From: JACKHO01 sp041398745
GTDB taxonomy: Bacteria > Planctomycetota > Planctomycetia > Planctomycetales > Planctomycetaceae
Reading direction: 5' to 3'
Assembly: GCA_041398745.1 (NCBI GenBank)
Contig: JAWKUB010000004.1
Coordinates: forward strand, 310,001 to 374,000
Length of the DNA stretch: 64,000 nt
In this document: one piece after another, positions 29,088 through 37,470 of the stretch
How the letters are laid out: every line of letters begins with the position of its first letter
Position numbering within the stretch: the stretch's first letter is position 1
Program-made: the position numbers and the translations under genes
The notes under the pieces: generated by a model
What the model was told of the DNA's origin: nothing
Seen by the model: only the letters and a program-made list of their open reading frames with translations
Database searches by the model: none

Positions 29088-32075
29088 ATGCCTCGACTTT
29101 TGAACTGCAACGACTTCTGGCTTTCTTGCCGCAATTTCCATCTGGCTTGTTTCTGTTTCGCAATACTTGCATCTGCGCTGCAGGCGGCAGACCAGCAGCG
29201 GCCGAACATTGTGACGGTGTTCATTGACGACATGGGCTGGTCTGATTTGTCCTGCTTCAACGGAACACGGACCAAGACCGAGCACATCGACCAACTTGCC
29301 GCCGAGGGATTGCGGTTTACCAACTTCTATGTGAACTCACCCATTTGCTCACCCTCGCGTGTCGCCCTCAGTACGGGGCAGTATCCCTTCCGCTGGCGGA
29401 TTAGTTCGTACCTTGCCCACCGGGAACATAATGACGAACGGGGAGTCGCGCAGTGGCTCGACCTCGACGCCCCCATGCTCGCCCGCGAATTGCAGAAGTC
29501 AGGTTACGCGACCGGACACTTTGGCAAGTGGCACATGGGGGGGCAACGCGACGTCGGCGAGGCCCCGCTCATTACCGAGTACGGATTCGATGCCAGTCTC
29601 ACCAATTTCGAAGGACTCGGCCCACGCGTGCTGCCGTTGAAAGATGCATACAATGGACGTCCACCAGGGCGGCACGATTTGGGATCGGCCAACCTGGGGC
29701 GGGGCCCCATCCGGTGGGAAGACCGCAGTGTGGTCACCACGGCCTTTATCGACGATGCCCTCAAGTTCATCGAAGAATCACAACAACAGAACAAACCGTT
29801 CTTCGTCAACCTCTGGCCCGATGATGTCCACTCGCCGTTCTTCCCGCCGAAAGTTCTGCGAGACAAAACGAACAACGCGAAACGTGAACTGTACTACGCC
29901 GTGCTCGATGCTATGGATCAGCAGTTCGCCGCGATTTTTGACCGCATCAGGTACGACGAACGACTACGTGAAAACACAGTCATCCTGGTCATGTCCGACA
30001 ACGGCCACGAAGAAGGGGCGGGCTCCGCCGATCCGCTTCGCGGCGCCAAAACGTGGCTCTACGAGGGAGGAATTCGGTCGCCACTCATCGTCTGGGCGCC
30101 GGGCTTTCTCAAAGAAGAGGTCATTGGCACGACGAACAGCGAATCTGTGCTCTGTGCACTCGACGTGAACCGCTCGCTGTACTCGCTCGCTGGTATCGAA
30201 CCGGCAGCCGACAAGCCGCTCGATGGAGAAGACTTGTTGCCCACGCTGCTCGGCAAAGAACAGCAGAGTCGGCAGGCTCCCATTTTCTGGCGTCGTCCGC
30301 CTGATCGTCCCGGCACCAAAGAAGAGGACAATCCCGACCTCGCCGTGCGCGACGGAAAGTGGAAATACATGGTCAACTACGACGGATCATCTCCGCAACT
30401 CTACGACCTGCACGCTGATCAAATCGAGTCAAAGAACCTCGCTGAACAGCATCCTGACATTGTGGCCCGACTTCATATGGCGGTCACTGACTGGAACGCC
30501 GCTCTGCCGCAGGATGCTGGTCATCCTGAGACCGCAACCGCGCAGAAGGCAGGACCTCTGCCCGACGCGCTGTTTGTGAATCCCATTGCTGAGGGGGCCG
30601 ATCCCTGGGTCGTGCGTGATCCCAATGAGCCGCGTTATTTGTGGTGTCTTTCGGAGGGAAACCGGGCCATCGCCATTCATGCCAGCGACCGCCTCAATGC
30701 CCTGGGGCCGAAACAAGTCGTCTGGACGGCTCCCGCGACGGGCCCGTACTCCAAGGAAGTCTGGGCACCGGAACTGCATTTTCTCGATGGCCGCTGGTAC
30801 ATCTACTTCGCCGCCTCCGACGGGAGCAATGCCAACCATTTGACGTACGTCCTCGAATCGAAATCCGATGATCCTCTCGGCGACTACACATTGCATGGCC
30901 CCTTAAAGACCGGAGCAGGGGAGAACCGTGATGAGCCGAATATGTGGGCCATCGACATGACGGTCCTGCAGCACGGTGAGAAGCGTTACGCCATTTGGTC
31001 GGGATGGGATGAGCCGGGTTCCGACCGACAGTACCTGTACGCTGCAGAAATGGCTTCACCCACCAAACTGACTGGCCCGCGCGTCCACCTCTGTAATAAC
31101 TCCGACTACCTGTGGGAGCGACTCGAACGGGATGAAAACCAGCGCGGACTGCACGAAGGTCCAGAAGTGTTCCAGTCGCATGGAAATACTTATCTAGTCT
31201 ACTCCTGTGCGGCGTCGTGGCTGCCGACATACAAGCTCGGCATGATGAAACTGGTGGGCGAGAATCCCTTGAACCCTGACCACTGGCAGAAGCAGTCCAC
31301 GCCCGTTTTCAATGGCACTGACTCGGTCTACGGCGTCGGGCACTCCTGCTTCGTGCATACTCCCGAAGACGACCGCTGGTGGCATGTGTTCCACGCCAAG
31401 CGCGACCGCAATCCCGGCTGGCGACGTTCCATTCACGTTCAGCCCATGGGAGTCGGGCCGGATGGAGAACCTCTCCTCGGCCAGCCCATCAACCCCGGAT
31501 CACCGCTGCAACTTCCAGCCGTTCCGACCGGCGCTGCGCCTCCAGCGGAAACAGCCTTTGACTACTACGGGCACCACCAGTTTTACGAAGTCGATGAGCG
31601 GGGGATTCACCTGGGAACCGTTCCCGAACATCCGATTAACGATTACCGCTGCGGTGAGAAAATCATATTCCGCCGCCCCGTCGCCGATGACTTCCAAGCC
31701 GCAGTCACTATCGACTTCGGCGGCGACGCCAACGCCCGCGACGCCGGCATTCTCTTCCGCTGCACCGGCCCCTCAGTGGGATACGATGCCCAACACGGCT
31801 ACTTCGCCGGACTCATTCCCAAAACCAGCCTCGTCATTTTCGGCAAAATGGACGGCCGCAACTGGAAAGAACTCTCGCGGGCAGAGACGGCCATCGACCC
31901 CATGAAACCGCAGCGGCTGGAAGTCAAAACCAAAGGTGACAGGATTACCATCCTGCAAAATGGCAAACCGAAAATCGAATTCCAGGATGCCACCTACGAC
32001 CACGGATTCATCGGCCTGCGGGTCGTGAATACGGAAGCGGTGTTTTCGGGGTTTGAGGTTGGAACAGTTGAGTGA
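29088..32075 (+). CDS. Sulfatase / GH43-like glycosidase / C-terminal beta-sandwich fusion enzyme
   Basis: A signal peptide (LACFCFAILASALQA) leads into a complete type I sulfatase (residues ~38-490): NIVTVFIDDMGWSDLSC, the formylglycine motif C87-S-P-S-R91, GHFGKWHMGG and ILVMSDNGHEEG. A second catalytic domain (~495-810) looks like a five-bladed GH43/GH117-type propeller: D505 in EGADPWVV (general base), D623 in MWAIDMTVL (pKa modulator) and E690 in LHEGPEVF (general acid). The last ~160 residues (FDYYGHHQFYEVDERG to the end) resemble a LamG or DUF1080-like beta-sandwich (AGILFRCTG, FKGLIPKTSLVIF-like, LQNGKPKIEFQ). The set suggests removal of sulfate and cleavage of a sulfated polysaccharide by one exported polypeptide. 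No ribosome site is obvious at the ATG. A 219-bp divergent region separates it from the other sulfatase. Confidence 0.9.
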   Translation: MPRLLNCNDFWLSCRNFHLACFCFAILASALQAADQQRPNIVTVFIDDMGWSDLSCFNGTRTKTEHIDQLAAEGLRFTNFYVNSPICSPSRVALSTGQYPFRWRISSYLAHREHNDERGVAQWLDLDAPMLARELQKSGYATGHFGKWHMGGQRDVGEAPLITEYGFDASLTNFEGLGPRVLPLKDAYNGRPPGRHDLGSANLGRGPIRWEDRSVVTTAFIDDALKFIEESQQQNKPFFVNLWPDDVHSPFFPPKVLRDKTNNAKRELYYAVLDAMDQQFAAIFDRIRYDERLRENTVILVMSDNGHEEGAGSADPLRGAKTWLYEGGIRSPLIVWAPGFLKEEVIGTTNSESVLCALDVNRSLYSLAGIEPAADKPLDGEDLLPTLLGKEQQSRQAPIFWRRPPDRPGTKEEDNPDLAVRDGKWKYMVNYDGSSPQLYDLHADQIESKNLAEQHPDIVARLHMAVTDWNAALPQDAGHPETATAQKAGPLPDALFVNPIAEGADPWVVRDPNEPRYLWCLSEGNRAIAIHASDRLNALGPKQVVWTAPATGPYSKEVWAPELHFLDGRWYIYFAASDGSNANHLTYVLESKSDDPLGDYTLHGPLKTGAGENRDEPNMWAIDMTVLQHGEKRYAIWSGWDEPGSDRQYLYAAEMASPTKLTGPRVHLCNNSDYLWERLERDENQRGLHEGPEVFQSHGNTYLVYSCAASWLPTYKLGMMKLVGENPLNPDHWQKQSTPVFNGTDSVYGVGHSCFVHTPEDDRWWHVFHAKRDRNPGWRRSIHVQPMGVGPDGEPLLGQPINPGSPLQLPAVPTGAAPPAETAFDYYGHHQFYEVDERGIHLGTVPEHPINDYRCGEKIIFRRPVADDFQAAVTIDFGGDANARDAGILFRCTGPSVGYDAQHGYFAGLIPKTSLVIFGKMDGRNWKELSRAETAIDPMKPQRLEVKTKGDRITILQNGKPKIEFQDATYDHGFIGLRVVNTEAVFSGFEVGTVE

Positions 32076-32209
32076 ATACGTAGGATCGGTCCAGTCAGTG
32101 GTTGATAGATGTGCACCTTGACGCCAGACCAATTCATTGGAACCAACAGGAAATCACGCCTCACCGGGGCCACCATCCACTCTTAACCCTGCAGCGACGG
32201 GAATGACTG

Positions 32210-33331
32210 ATGCGTACAACATCTCTACAAATCCTGCTACCAACAGTGATCGCATTACTTGGCTGTGGTCGTGGAGCTTCAAATGACCAGAGCGAACCGG
32301 TCGATATTGCTGACACAGCTGAAGCCACAGAACCTACTGCGGAAGAACAAGCTGAAACCAAAGCAACTGCCGCCGCGAATGCAAGGGACGCTCACCGGCT
32401 CGACGAATCAATTCAATTGTACACGGAAGCGATCGAGTTGTCGGAAAACAATCCGGACTTCTATTTTGGTCGCGGACTTGCATTTCTCGAAAAAGAAGAA
32501 TTTGAAGTGGCGACGCTGGACTTCAACGAAGTAATCCGCAGAAGCCCGACACATGTGGGGGCACGCCGTCAGCGTGAACTGGCTGCAAACGCCATCCGTG
32601 ATCAAGCGAGGAAACAGGCAAACGAAGACCTGTTTAATCTCGTTGCTGGGGCAGACCAAGAGCTCTGGGGGCAAAAGATGGACAATGACTACATTCTCGA
32701 AAGGGCGCTGGGCAAGGTACAGCAAATCGACAAGTCGGAAGCATTTTCATTGGCCGACCAACGCATTCGAAAAGCTACGGACAAATTTATTCGCCTGTCG
32801 TATCAACGCGTTGCTCTTATCCGACGTGCCACTCAAGAAATCCTACCAAGATTCCAGAAACTTAGAGGTAAGGCTGAGGATGTTGAGTTTCCCGATTCAT
32901 TTTCCGAACTATTCAAATTCGGCGCTGAACTTGGTCGTGGGACGGCAATCGCAGAAGAGTTGAAAGAGGAACTGGAGAAGTTGCAGAAGGAAGCCGATAG
33001 TTTGACGAATGAACACAAAGCCTGGGTAAGTGAATTCGACAGAAGTCTGAGATGGGAATTGTTTCCGCAACCTCGCTCCCAGTTCGTGTCCAGCATCGAG
33101 TCCGTCCTCGATGGCGACAAATTGATATCAACTGTCGGTCGGACGAATGAGGAAGTTGTAGCCGATATGAAGGCTATTGATCTCTCAGCCACACCGCTCA
33201 CGTTTTCCGAATTGTATCGCAAGCACATCGATGCGTGGCGAAGTCGTGATTCAAACAGAATCCAGGAAACATATGATGTGGTTCTTTCAACCGCATATGA
33301 ACACGGCGTCGACCCTCATCGCTATGACTGA
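32210..33331 (+). CDS. TPR-containing lipoprotein
   Basis: The N-terminus is a lipoprotein signal (LLPTVIALLGC, lipobox Cys at 19), followed by an acidic linker. Residues ~55-130 contain TPR-like helix pairs (AHRLDESIQLYTEAIELSEN, PDFYFGRGLAFLEKEEFEVA, LDFNEVIRRSPTHVGA). The rest is a long helical region, including a coiled-coil (TAIAEELKEELEKLQKEADS) and the phrase LWGQKMDNDYILERALGKVQ. Function is unknown; it should be anchored to a membrane and act in protein contacts. It is convergent with the DUF4241 gene, with a strong palindrome (33349-33412) in the gap. Confidence 0.8.
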   Translation: MRTTSLQILLPTVIALLGCGRGASNDQSEPVDIADTAEATEPTAEEQAETKATAAANARDAHRLDESIQLYTEAIELSENNPDFYFGRGLAFLEKEEFEVATLDFNEVIRRSPTHVGARRQRELAANAIRDQARKQANEDLFNLVAGADQELWGQKMDNDYILERALGKVQQIDKSEAFSLADQRIRKATDKFIRLSYQRVALIRRATQEILPRFQKLRGKAEDVEFPDSFSELFKFGAELGRGTAIAEELKEELEKLQKEADSLTNEHKAWVSEFDRSLRWELFPQPRSQFVSSIESVLDGDKLISTVGRTNEEVVADMKAIDLSATPLTFSELYRKHIDAWRSRDSNRIQETYDVVLSTAYEHGVDPHRYD

Positions 33332-33348
33332 TTGAACGATAAAGCCGA

Positions 33349-33412
33349 GTAGGGTTCGCTGTGCGGACCAACGTTTATAGAGGAAGTGTTCGGTCCGCAC
33401 AGCGACCCCTAC
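33349..33412. repeat. Long perfect-type inverted repeat between convergent genes
   Basis: Bases 33349-33369 pair with 33392-33412 (21 of 21 positions with one mismatch) around a 22-base loop. The arm begins gtaggg and ends gtgcggacc. It lies 17 nt after the stop of the TPR lipoprotein. It could end transcription from either side, or be a REP-type element. T-runs next to it are weak, so I list it as a repeat rather than a terminator. Confidence 0.7.
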
Positions 33413-33425
33413 CGAAACAAGAAAG

Positions 33426-33451
33426 CGGAGGCCAATCTGGATTGGCCTCCG
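33426..33451 (-). terminator. Terminator of the DUF4241 gene (paralogous to 34784-34810)
   Basis: An 11-bp perfect stem (33426-33436 with 33441-33451) has a four-base loop and, read on the minus strand, is followed by a pyrimidine-rich CTTTCTTGTTTC. It lies ~50 nt after the DUF4241 stop. Stem sequence is shared with the hairpin at 34784-34810. Confidence 0.8.
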
Positions 33452-33479
33452 ATCATCGTTTACGTTGAGTGACATTCAA

Positions 33480-33500
33480 TCAGACGTACATATTCTCCAG
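33480..33500 (-). pseudogene. Remnant of a second RTX-protein C-terminus (seven codons)
   Basis: Directly after the stop of the DUF4241 gene the minus strand reads LENMYV-stop, matching the final LEDMYV-stop of the RTX protein (34838-36739). The homology continues through the terminator hairpin (33425-33500 aligns with 34784-34859, about three quarters identical by eye). This looks like the tail of a lost paralog. Confidence 0.6.
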
Positions 33501-34631
33501 CTAATGCTCGCCAACTCCTAGGCATTCAAATGACTGCCACCTCGTCGCCATCGTCAGTTTTAGCATGGCCTCTGGTAGGAGAACTTCATCACATCGGAAC
33601 GTCGATCGTGTCGAGGACTTCTGTTCGAACTTGTAGGTCTTACCAGCGCTGACGACCGCTACGGCCACCCCGTTTGGTGCATTAACGCAGCAGTACATGC
33701 CTTCCGGCGGCACTTCTGCCATCTTCTTGAACTGCTCCTGCATGTCAATCACACTTTGCAACAATTGGTTCTTCATTTCCTCGTCGAGCCCATCGCTCAC
33801 AAGAAAAGGAGCAACTTCAGTGAGAATGTCCTCCATTGGACTCGATGTATCCCAATCAGTGTCTGCGCTGACGTCAAATTCCTCATCGCCGATACGGACC
33901 CTCACCTGACCTGCTAATGCGGATTCAAGTGATACGAAGACCGTTTCCTTGACTGAAGCCCCAAGCAGATAAAAGTCCATTGCTAGGCAGCAAACATCAC
34001 CGTTGGCTGAGACACCCCAGAACGCTGGATAGGCACCGTCTCCCTGACCGGAAGATAACCAGATAACATTCGTGTTACTTTCAGCATCGACGACCACACC
34101 ATTCGGGTCTGAAGTAGAAAGGGCGGCATCAACGAGTTCGCTAAACGAGGGAGTTGAGAACTGCCGTAACAGCTCTGCATCACCAAAGCCCACCGTGCCA
34201 GAGTCAACCGAAACGCCAAAAACTTCACCAGGTGCCAAATCGTCGACACTTTGCCCCGGCCGAAGTGCCATTCTCCAGTAAACTGGTGTTTCGTTTGTGA
34301 ATCGAATGGCAACGCATGCATAGCGGTTGAACGATTCAATCAAACAAGCCTCCACCGGATAGGTGCCAGGCTTGACGGATCGGACATAGCAACTTGCTGC
34401 TCCATCAATTGAAATCATTCTGGGATCGCTGGCAAAAATCTTGCCAGAGGGAAGAGTCAAGGTACCGAGTTCCACGAGCCGAACACGGAGTCTGCCATGA
34501 TCTGGGTCGTTGAATGTCATGCCGTCAGTCAGAGCAGCGACAAAATTTGTATGATCGATTCGCGACTCCCAGGTCACAGGCGATTCACATTCGAAGCACC
34601 AGTCCGAACCACCTTGACTTTCCCCTGCCAT
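33501..34631 (-). CDS. DUF4241-containing protein
   Basis: Start at the ATG at 34631 (MAGESQGGSDWCFECES), because GAGGAAG lies 6 nt upstream; the TTG-initiated longer form would overlap this site. Residues ~50-250 match the DUF4241 pattern: LTLPSGKIFASDPRMI, VKPGTYPVEACLIESFNRYACVAIRF, YWRMALRPGQSVDDLAPGEV, VDSGTVGFGDAEL, then DGAYPAFWGVSANGDVCCLAMDF. The remaining ~130 residues (VFVSLESALAGQVRVRIGDE onward) resemble no domain I know. No signal peptide, so cytoplasmic. DUF4241 proteins are of unknown function and are often encoded near toxin or secretion genes. Its flanks carry duplicated RTX-gene tails, suggesting insertion here. Confidence 0.8.
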   Translation of the reverse strand: MAGESQGGSDWCFECESPVTWESRIDHTNFVAALTDGMTFNDPDHGRLRVRLVELGTLTLPSGKIFASDPRMISIDGAASCYVRSVKPGTYPVEACLIESFNRYACVAIRFTNETPVYWRMALRPGQSVDDLAPGEVFGVSVDSGTVGFGDAELLRQFSTPSFSELVDAALSTSDPNGVVVDAESNTNVIWLSSGQGDGAYPAFWGVSANGDVCCLAMDFYLLGASVKETVFVSLESALAGQVRVRIGDEEFDVSADTDWDTSSPMEDILTEVAPFLVSDGLDEEMKNQLLQSVIDMQEQFKKMAEVPPEGMYCCVNAPNGVAVAVVSAGKTYKFEQKSSTRSTFRCDEVLLPEAMLKLTMATRWQSFECLGVGEH

Positions 34632-34783
34632 ATTCAGCTTCCTCAAGAAGTTGTGAGATTCTCAGGTACGCCCCTTTATCAATCATCACAGTAACATTCG
34701 GAACGTGACCATTCGAGCCCAAAGCTCCATTCTCATTATTGCGGAAAATCTATCAGCAAAGCAGGGCTCACCAGCGCAAAGCA

Positions 34784-34810
34784 GCGGAGGCCAATTGGAT
34801 TGGCCTCCGC
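34784..34810 (-). terminator. Terminator of the RTX/cadherin protein gene
   Basis: A 12-bp perfect stem (34784-34795 with 34799-34810) closes on tgg. It lies 28 nt after the RTX stop, on the minus-strand side. The following tract (TGCTTTGCG on the minus strand) is only moderately T-rich. A near copy occurs at 33426-33451. Confidence 0.75.
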
Positions 34811-34837
34811 TCCCGTTCGCTTTAAGGTGGCATTCAA

Positions 34838-36739
34838 TCAAACGTACATATCCTCCAGCGTTCCGTACGGACTGTCGGTGGAGCCGACGAAGAACAGGTT
34901 GCTGCCTCCGCCTCCGCACATGATGTCTTGCTCGAAATCATCGTGCAGGTTTACTCCGGGAGTCAGTAGCGCCGGGCCATTGCTGCTGCCGAAAACTGCC
35001 TCGTAGCGTTCTGCCGCTGAGCGACCGGCAGAGAAGGCGATGCTCAGGCCGATGCCGATTTCTTCGCTGTCGTCGAAGTCGGTGTAACCGCCGATGAGCA
35101 GGTCGTCATCATCGCCGCCTTTCATGTAGTCCGAACCCCGACCGCCAATCAGGATATCCAGGCCAGCACCGCCTTCCATGTGGTCGTCGCCGTCGCCGCC
35201 AAGCAGAACGTCGTTCCCGTCGTTGCCGAACAGATAGTCACGCTCCCGGCCACCACGAATGATGTCATTGCCACCGTTCGCCCAAATGACATCGACTCCG
35301 TCACCGCCATCGAGCAAGTCCGAATCCGATCCGCCGGTAATGCGGTCGTGTCCGCCTTCACCGAAAATCGCCACACTGCTGCGGGCGTCGGTGGCGTAAA
35401 TCTGGTCGTTGCCATCACTGCCGTAGACGATGGTTCGTCCGTCCTCAGGCACATTGAATCCGCCGTAGAAGACACCGTTCATCCAGACGAATACGTTCTG
35501 AGCTTCCCTTCCACTCCAAATGTAAATTGTGTCGTCGGAGGTCGTGCCGCGAACAATCAAATCGGTCCCGAACTGATAGACAGAAGCTGGCGGCGGTTCG
35601 ACGATGTTATTCAACTGAATGGTCACGTTGGCCGTGGCGTTCAGTGGGGTCGTGGCGTTGTCCGTCACCTGAACCTGCAGGTTGAACTGCGGCGTCGTTT
35701 CGAAGTTCAGCAGGTTCGAATTGGCGACGGTGATTTCGCCCGTCGTCGAGTCGATGCTGAAGACACCAGCCTCGTTGCCGCTGACAATTGAGTACTCCAG
35801 CGTCTGCCCCACGTCGGGATCACTCGCGACCACGATGCCGACTAACGTCCCGACAGCGGAATGTTCGTCGATTGCCCAAAGGGCGTCACTGGCCGTCGGG
35901 GCCTGATTTTCTGGCTGCGTCTGCTCCATGACCGTTTGTGCGATGGTGGTTCCGAACAGTGCGGCGGAATCCCAGTTTTCGGCGGTGATTACCGTGATGC
36001 CATTCGTTTCATCAACGACGACATCATCGACAGCCGAGAACGGATCGGCTCCATACTGTCCGCTGGCCGTGTTGGCGATGGCACCATTCGCGACCGCCTG
36101 TTCATACTGGCCAAGGACTCCGTTGCCGTACCACGTTCCCTGATACAAAACGGCGGGCGATCCGACGTACGGAACGGAGACCTGACGATCTTGGAAGAGG
36201 CTTTGTCCATCGACGTCAGACCAGGCTCCAATCATGGTTGCGTGGCAAATGAATCCCAGTGGCTTGTCAGCGTCAGCGAAGTCATTGATCAAATCATTCA
36301 CGACAACTTTCGTGGCGAGGTCACCATCATACAGGCTGTTGTTGTAGTCGCCGGGAAAATCGTACTGATACATGGACGATCCCCAACCGCCGACGAAGAC
36401 AATGGCCGAATAGTCCTCTGCACTGACGTCCGCCAGCGCGATATCTGGAGTGACAATTCCCCCGTCAGCTCCCTGTCCCGTATTCCAGTGTGGCGTGGTA
36501 GGATTCGTTGTCGTGGCAGCGACGATGACGTCCAGGCCGGAAGCCTCAATGGAATTTCGCGTATCACCGTATTCCTGGTAGTAGAAGTCCTGCTGGTCGG
36601 CGACGACCATGAGTACCGGCAGCGGGCTGCCGCTCAGCAGCACGCGGTCTTCAAAGACCTCACTCGTCATGTGGTTGCGACGACGAACCCGAGGGTTCGG
36701 TTTCCACAATTTTCCGAACAGTTTCGTCAACAGATTCAT
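34838..36739 (-). CDS. Surface protein: planctomycete N-terminal tag, DJ-1/PfpI-like domain, cadherin domain, RTX repeats
   Basis: The start region is basic and contains SEVFEDRVLLSG (residues 26-37), the planctomycete LEPR-XLL-type tag near the N-terminus of large exported proteins. Residues ~40-275 look like a DJ-1/PfpI or ThuA-like flavodoxin fold: LPVLMVVADQQDFYY, IVFVGGWGSSMY and GFICHATMIGA, where C165 is in the nucleophile-elbow position. A cadherin-like domain follows (~285-385: APTASDALWAIDEHSAVGTL, EYSIVSGNEAGVFSIDSTTG). From ~440 there are about ten RTX calcium-binding turns of the GGxGxDxLx type (GGSDSDLLDGGDGVDVIWA, GGDGDDHMEGGAGLDILIG). It would be a secreted calcium-folded adhesive protein. 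It is divergent (110 bp) from the ECF sigma factor. Confidence 0.88.
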   Translation of the reverse strand: MNLLTKLFGKLWKPNPRVRRRNHMTSEVFEDRVLLSGSPLPVLMVVADQQDFYYQEYGDTRNSIEASGLDVIVAATTTNPTTPHWNTGQGADGGIVTPDIALADVSAEDYSAIVFVGGWGSSMYQYDFPGDYNNSLYDGDLATKVVVNDLINDFADADKPLGFICHATMIGAWSDVDGQSLFQDRQVSVPYVGSPAVLYQGTWYGNGVLGQYEQAVANGAIANTASGQYGADPFSAVDDVVVDETNGITVITAENWDSAALFGTTIAQTVMEQTQPENQAPTASDALWAIDEHSAVGTLVGIVVASDPDVGQTLEYSIVSGNEAGVFSIDSTTGEITVANSNLLNFETTPQFNLQVQVTDNATTPLNATANVTIQLNNIVEPPPASVYQFGTDLIVRGTTSDDTIYIWSGREAQNVFVWMNGVFYGGFNVPEDGRTIVYGSDGNDQIYATDARSSVAIFGEGGHDRITGGSDSDLLDGGDGVDVIWANGGNDIIRGGRERDYLFGNDGNDVLLGGDGDDHMEGGAGLDILIGGRGSDYMKGGDDDDLLIGGYTDFDDSEEIGIGLSIAFSAGRSAAERYEAVFGSSNGPALLTPGVNLHDDFEQDIMCGGGGSNLFFVGSTDSPYGTLEDMYV

Positions 36740-36849
36740 CGTTCTCTCCTATTGCTTGTCGTAAACTTGTTGCGAACCAGTCAAACTGGTCCGTTTCAGA
36801 AGAGCTCGCTAAACCGTTTCTGTTTGCGACAGGATTTTCGCATTTTCTC

Positions 36850-37470
36850 GTGACTCGCCCGACACTCATTACTGAATGGTTGTCCCAACTCAAGGCTGGG
36901 GAAGGAGTAGCTGCGCAGAAGCTGTGGGAGGAATATTTCGAGAAAATGGTCTGGCTGGCCCGCCAGAAGCTCGAAGGAGCACCGCGCACGGCAGCGGATG
37001 AAGAGGACGTCGCCCTCAGTGCGTTCAAGAGTTTCTGCCTGGGCGTTCGCGACGGTCGGTTCACTCAACTGACCGACGCCCACAACCTCTGGCCACTGCT
37101 CATGGCCATTACCATCAATAAGTCGGTTGATCTCATCCGACACCAGAATCGACAAAAGCGGGGCGGAACCGGAAAGGCTGATGATTCTGATTCTGAAAGA
37201 TCTCCGCCCACTTCTGCCGTCACGTTCAGCGAACTCCTCAGCGACGGTCCTGATCCCGCCATGGTCGCGGAACTGACCGATCAACTTGACCGGCTGCTCG
37301 TTCAGCTCGACGCCACGGGTGACGCTGCCTTGCGACAAATTGCCGTGCTGAAACTGGATGGCTATTCGAACGTTGACATTGCGGAGCAACTGGGATGCGT
37401 CCGCCGCTCCGTCGAACGCAAACTGCAGGTCATTGCGAAACTCTGGATGGGGGATGAACCTCATGAGTGA
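36850..37470 (+). CDS. ECF-family RNA polymerase sigma factor (operon 1)
   Basis: The 206-residue protein starts with GTG at 36850. Region 2 (~15-95) has AGEGVAAQKLWEEYFEKMVWLARQKL, DEEDVALSAFKSFCLG and LWPLLMAITINKSVDLIRHQ. Region 4 (~150-200) is LDATGDAALRQIAVLKLDGYSNVDIAEQLGCVRRSVERKL, a helix-turn-helix for the -35 element. A charged linker (QKRGGTGKADDSDSERSPP) separates them. It directs RNA polymerase to a stimulus-specific gene set. The kinase gene starts inside its last codons (overlap of 8-17 bases, depending on start), so the two are coupled. The divergent RTX gene is a candidate target. Confidence 0.9.
   Translation: MTRPTLITEWLSQLKAGEGVAAQKLWEEYFEKMVWLARQKLEGAPRTAADEEDVALSAFKSFCLGVRDGRFTQLTDAHNLWPLLMAITINKSVDLIRHQNRQKRGGTGKADDSDSERSPPTSAVTFSELLSDGPDPAMVAELTDQLDRLLVQLDATGDAALRQIAVLKLDGYSNVDIAEQLGCVRRSVERKLQVIAKLWMGDEPHE

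Noticed and set aside
35861..36853. 330-codon plus-strand frame
   Set aside because: Antisense shadow of the RTX/cadherin gene.
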